This document shows positions 63,882 to 64,000 of a stretch of DNA of 64,000 nucleotides, piece by piece. Source of the DNA: Phytohabitans rumicis (GTDB lineage: Bacteria; Actinomycetota; Actinomycetes; Mycobacteriales; Micromonosporaceae). The notes beneath the pieces are model-generated. The model made no database searches. It saw only the letters and a program-made list of their open reading frames with translations, and was not told the origin of the DNA. The DNA is taken from positions 2,852,001-2,916,000 of the forward strand of contig NZ_BLPG01000001.1 in assembly GCF_011764445.1 (NCBI RefSeq), given 5' to 3'. How positions within the stretch are numbered: position 1 is the stretch's first letter; the number at the start of each line of letters is the position of its first letter. The position numbers and the translations under genes were made by a program.

Positions 63882-64000
63882 GTCGCGCGTCCCCCGGGCC
63901 CGGGATACAGCACTACCGCCCGCTGTGCTTCCTCCCCGAAAGCTTTGCGAGCGGTAGTTCTGGGGTGTCGCTGCGCCCTGGCGTGGACCGCGGACGAAGC

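Overview
The window comes from a high-GC actinomycete, most likely of the family Micromonosporaceae (Micromonospora/Phytohabitans/Dactylosporangium-like). The reasons are GC near 70-75% in ordinary genes, frequent GTG starts, dense ATGA/GTGA start-stop overlaps, and a conserved actinobacterial gene order (dxr - rip1 - ispG; rlmN - cdsA - frr - pyrH - tsf - rpsB; yraN - comM - dprA - xerC; DUF2469 - rnhB - Nudix - lepB).

Layout. 1-1400: a PAS signalling protein (cut by the window edge) and a DUF574 methyltransferase. 1458-12182: a complete protocatechuate branch of the beta-ketoadipate pathway. pcaIJHGBDC-pcaR runs rightward. A divergent operon carries an ABC importer (probably for an aromatic acid) ending in pcaF. 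Two three-half-site operators for the IclR regulator PcaR lie in the divergent promoter. 12166-16776: a low-GC island bounded by 33-bp perfect direct repeats, one of which is the 3' end of pcaR. It holds a four-gene operon (DUF4760-like membrane protein, GlmS, PfkB sugar kinase, inositol-monophosphatase-like protein). 16967-18967: a MarR-controlled DrrAB-type exporter. 19-21 kb: dispersed hairpin repeats, a membrane protein and a GNAT. 20940-30336: a beta-1,4-galactan utilisation regulon (LacI regulator, SBP and two permeases, GH42 beta-galactosidase, two tandem GH53 endo-galactanases) with palindromic LacI operators. 30.3-33.6 kb: an ABC ATPase remnant, a PadR regulator and a membrane-anchored NACHT NTPase. 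33.5-37.2 kb: ispG, rip1, dxr. 37.2-44.8 kb: MMPL transporter/TetR pair, FAD oxidoreductase, subtilisin-like protease, an MBL-fold/Rieske fusion and a small membrane protein. 44.9-51.8 kb: DivIVA-like protein, rlmN, cdsA, frr, pyrH, tsf, rpsB. 52.3-64 kb: hypothetical, DUF2332, yraN, comM, dprA, tyrosine recombinase, class V aminotransferase, M23 peptidase, DUF2469, rnhB, Nudix and two signal peptidases.

Two points cut across the window. First, at least eleven genes, among them the essential frr, contain an apparent single-base deletion, mostly in runs of 4-6 G or C. This argues for assembly error rather than mass pseudogenisation. I annotate these genes as full spans and give the break point. 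Second, the intergenic regions carry two families of GATC-bounded hairpin repeats (an ~82-bp element in four copies, and shorter TGATCA-ended hairpins with different arms), plus one MITE-like element. One hairpin appears to lie in frame inside pcaB, and the arm of another forms the stop codons of two convergent genes.

The candidates for something undescribed are the repeat-bounded GlmS/PfkB/IMPase-like/DUF4760 island, the hairpin families, and the membrane NACHT protein.
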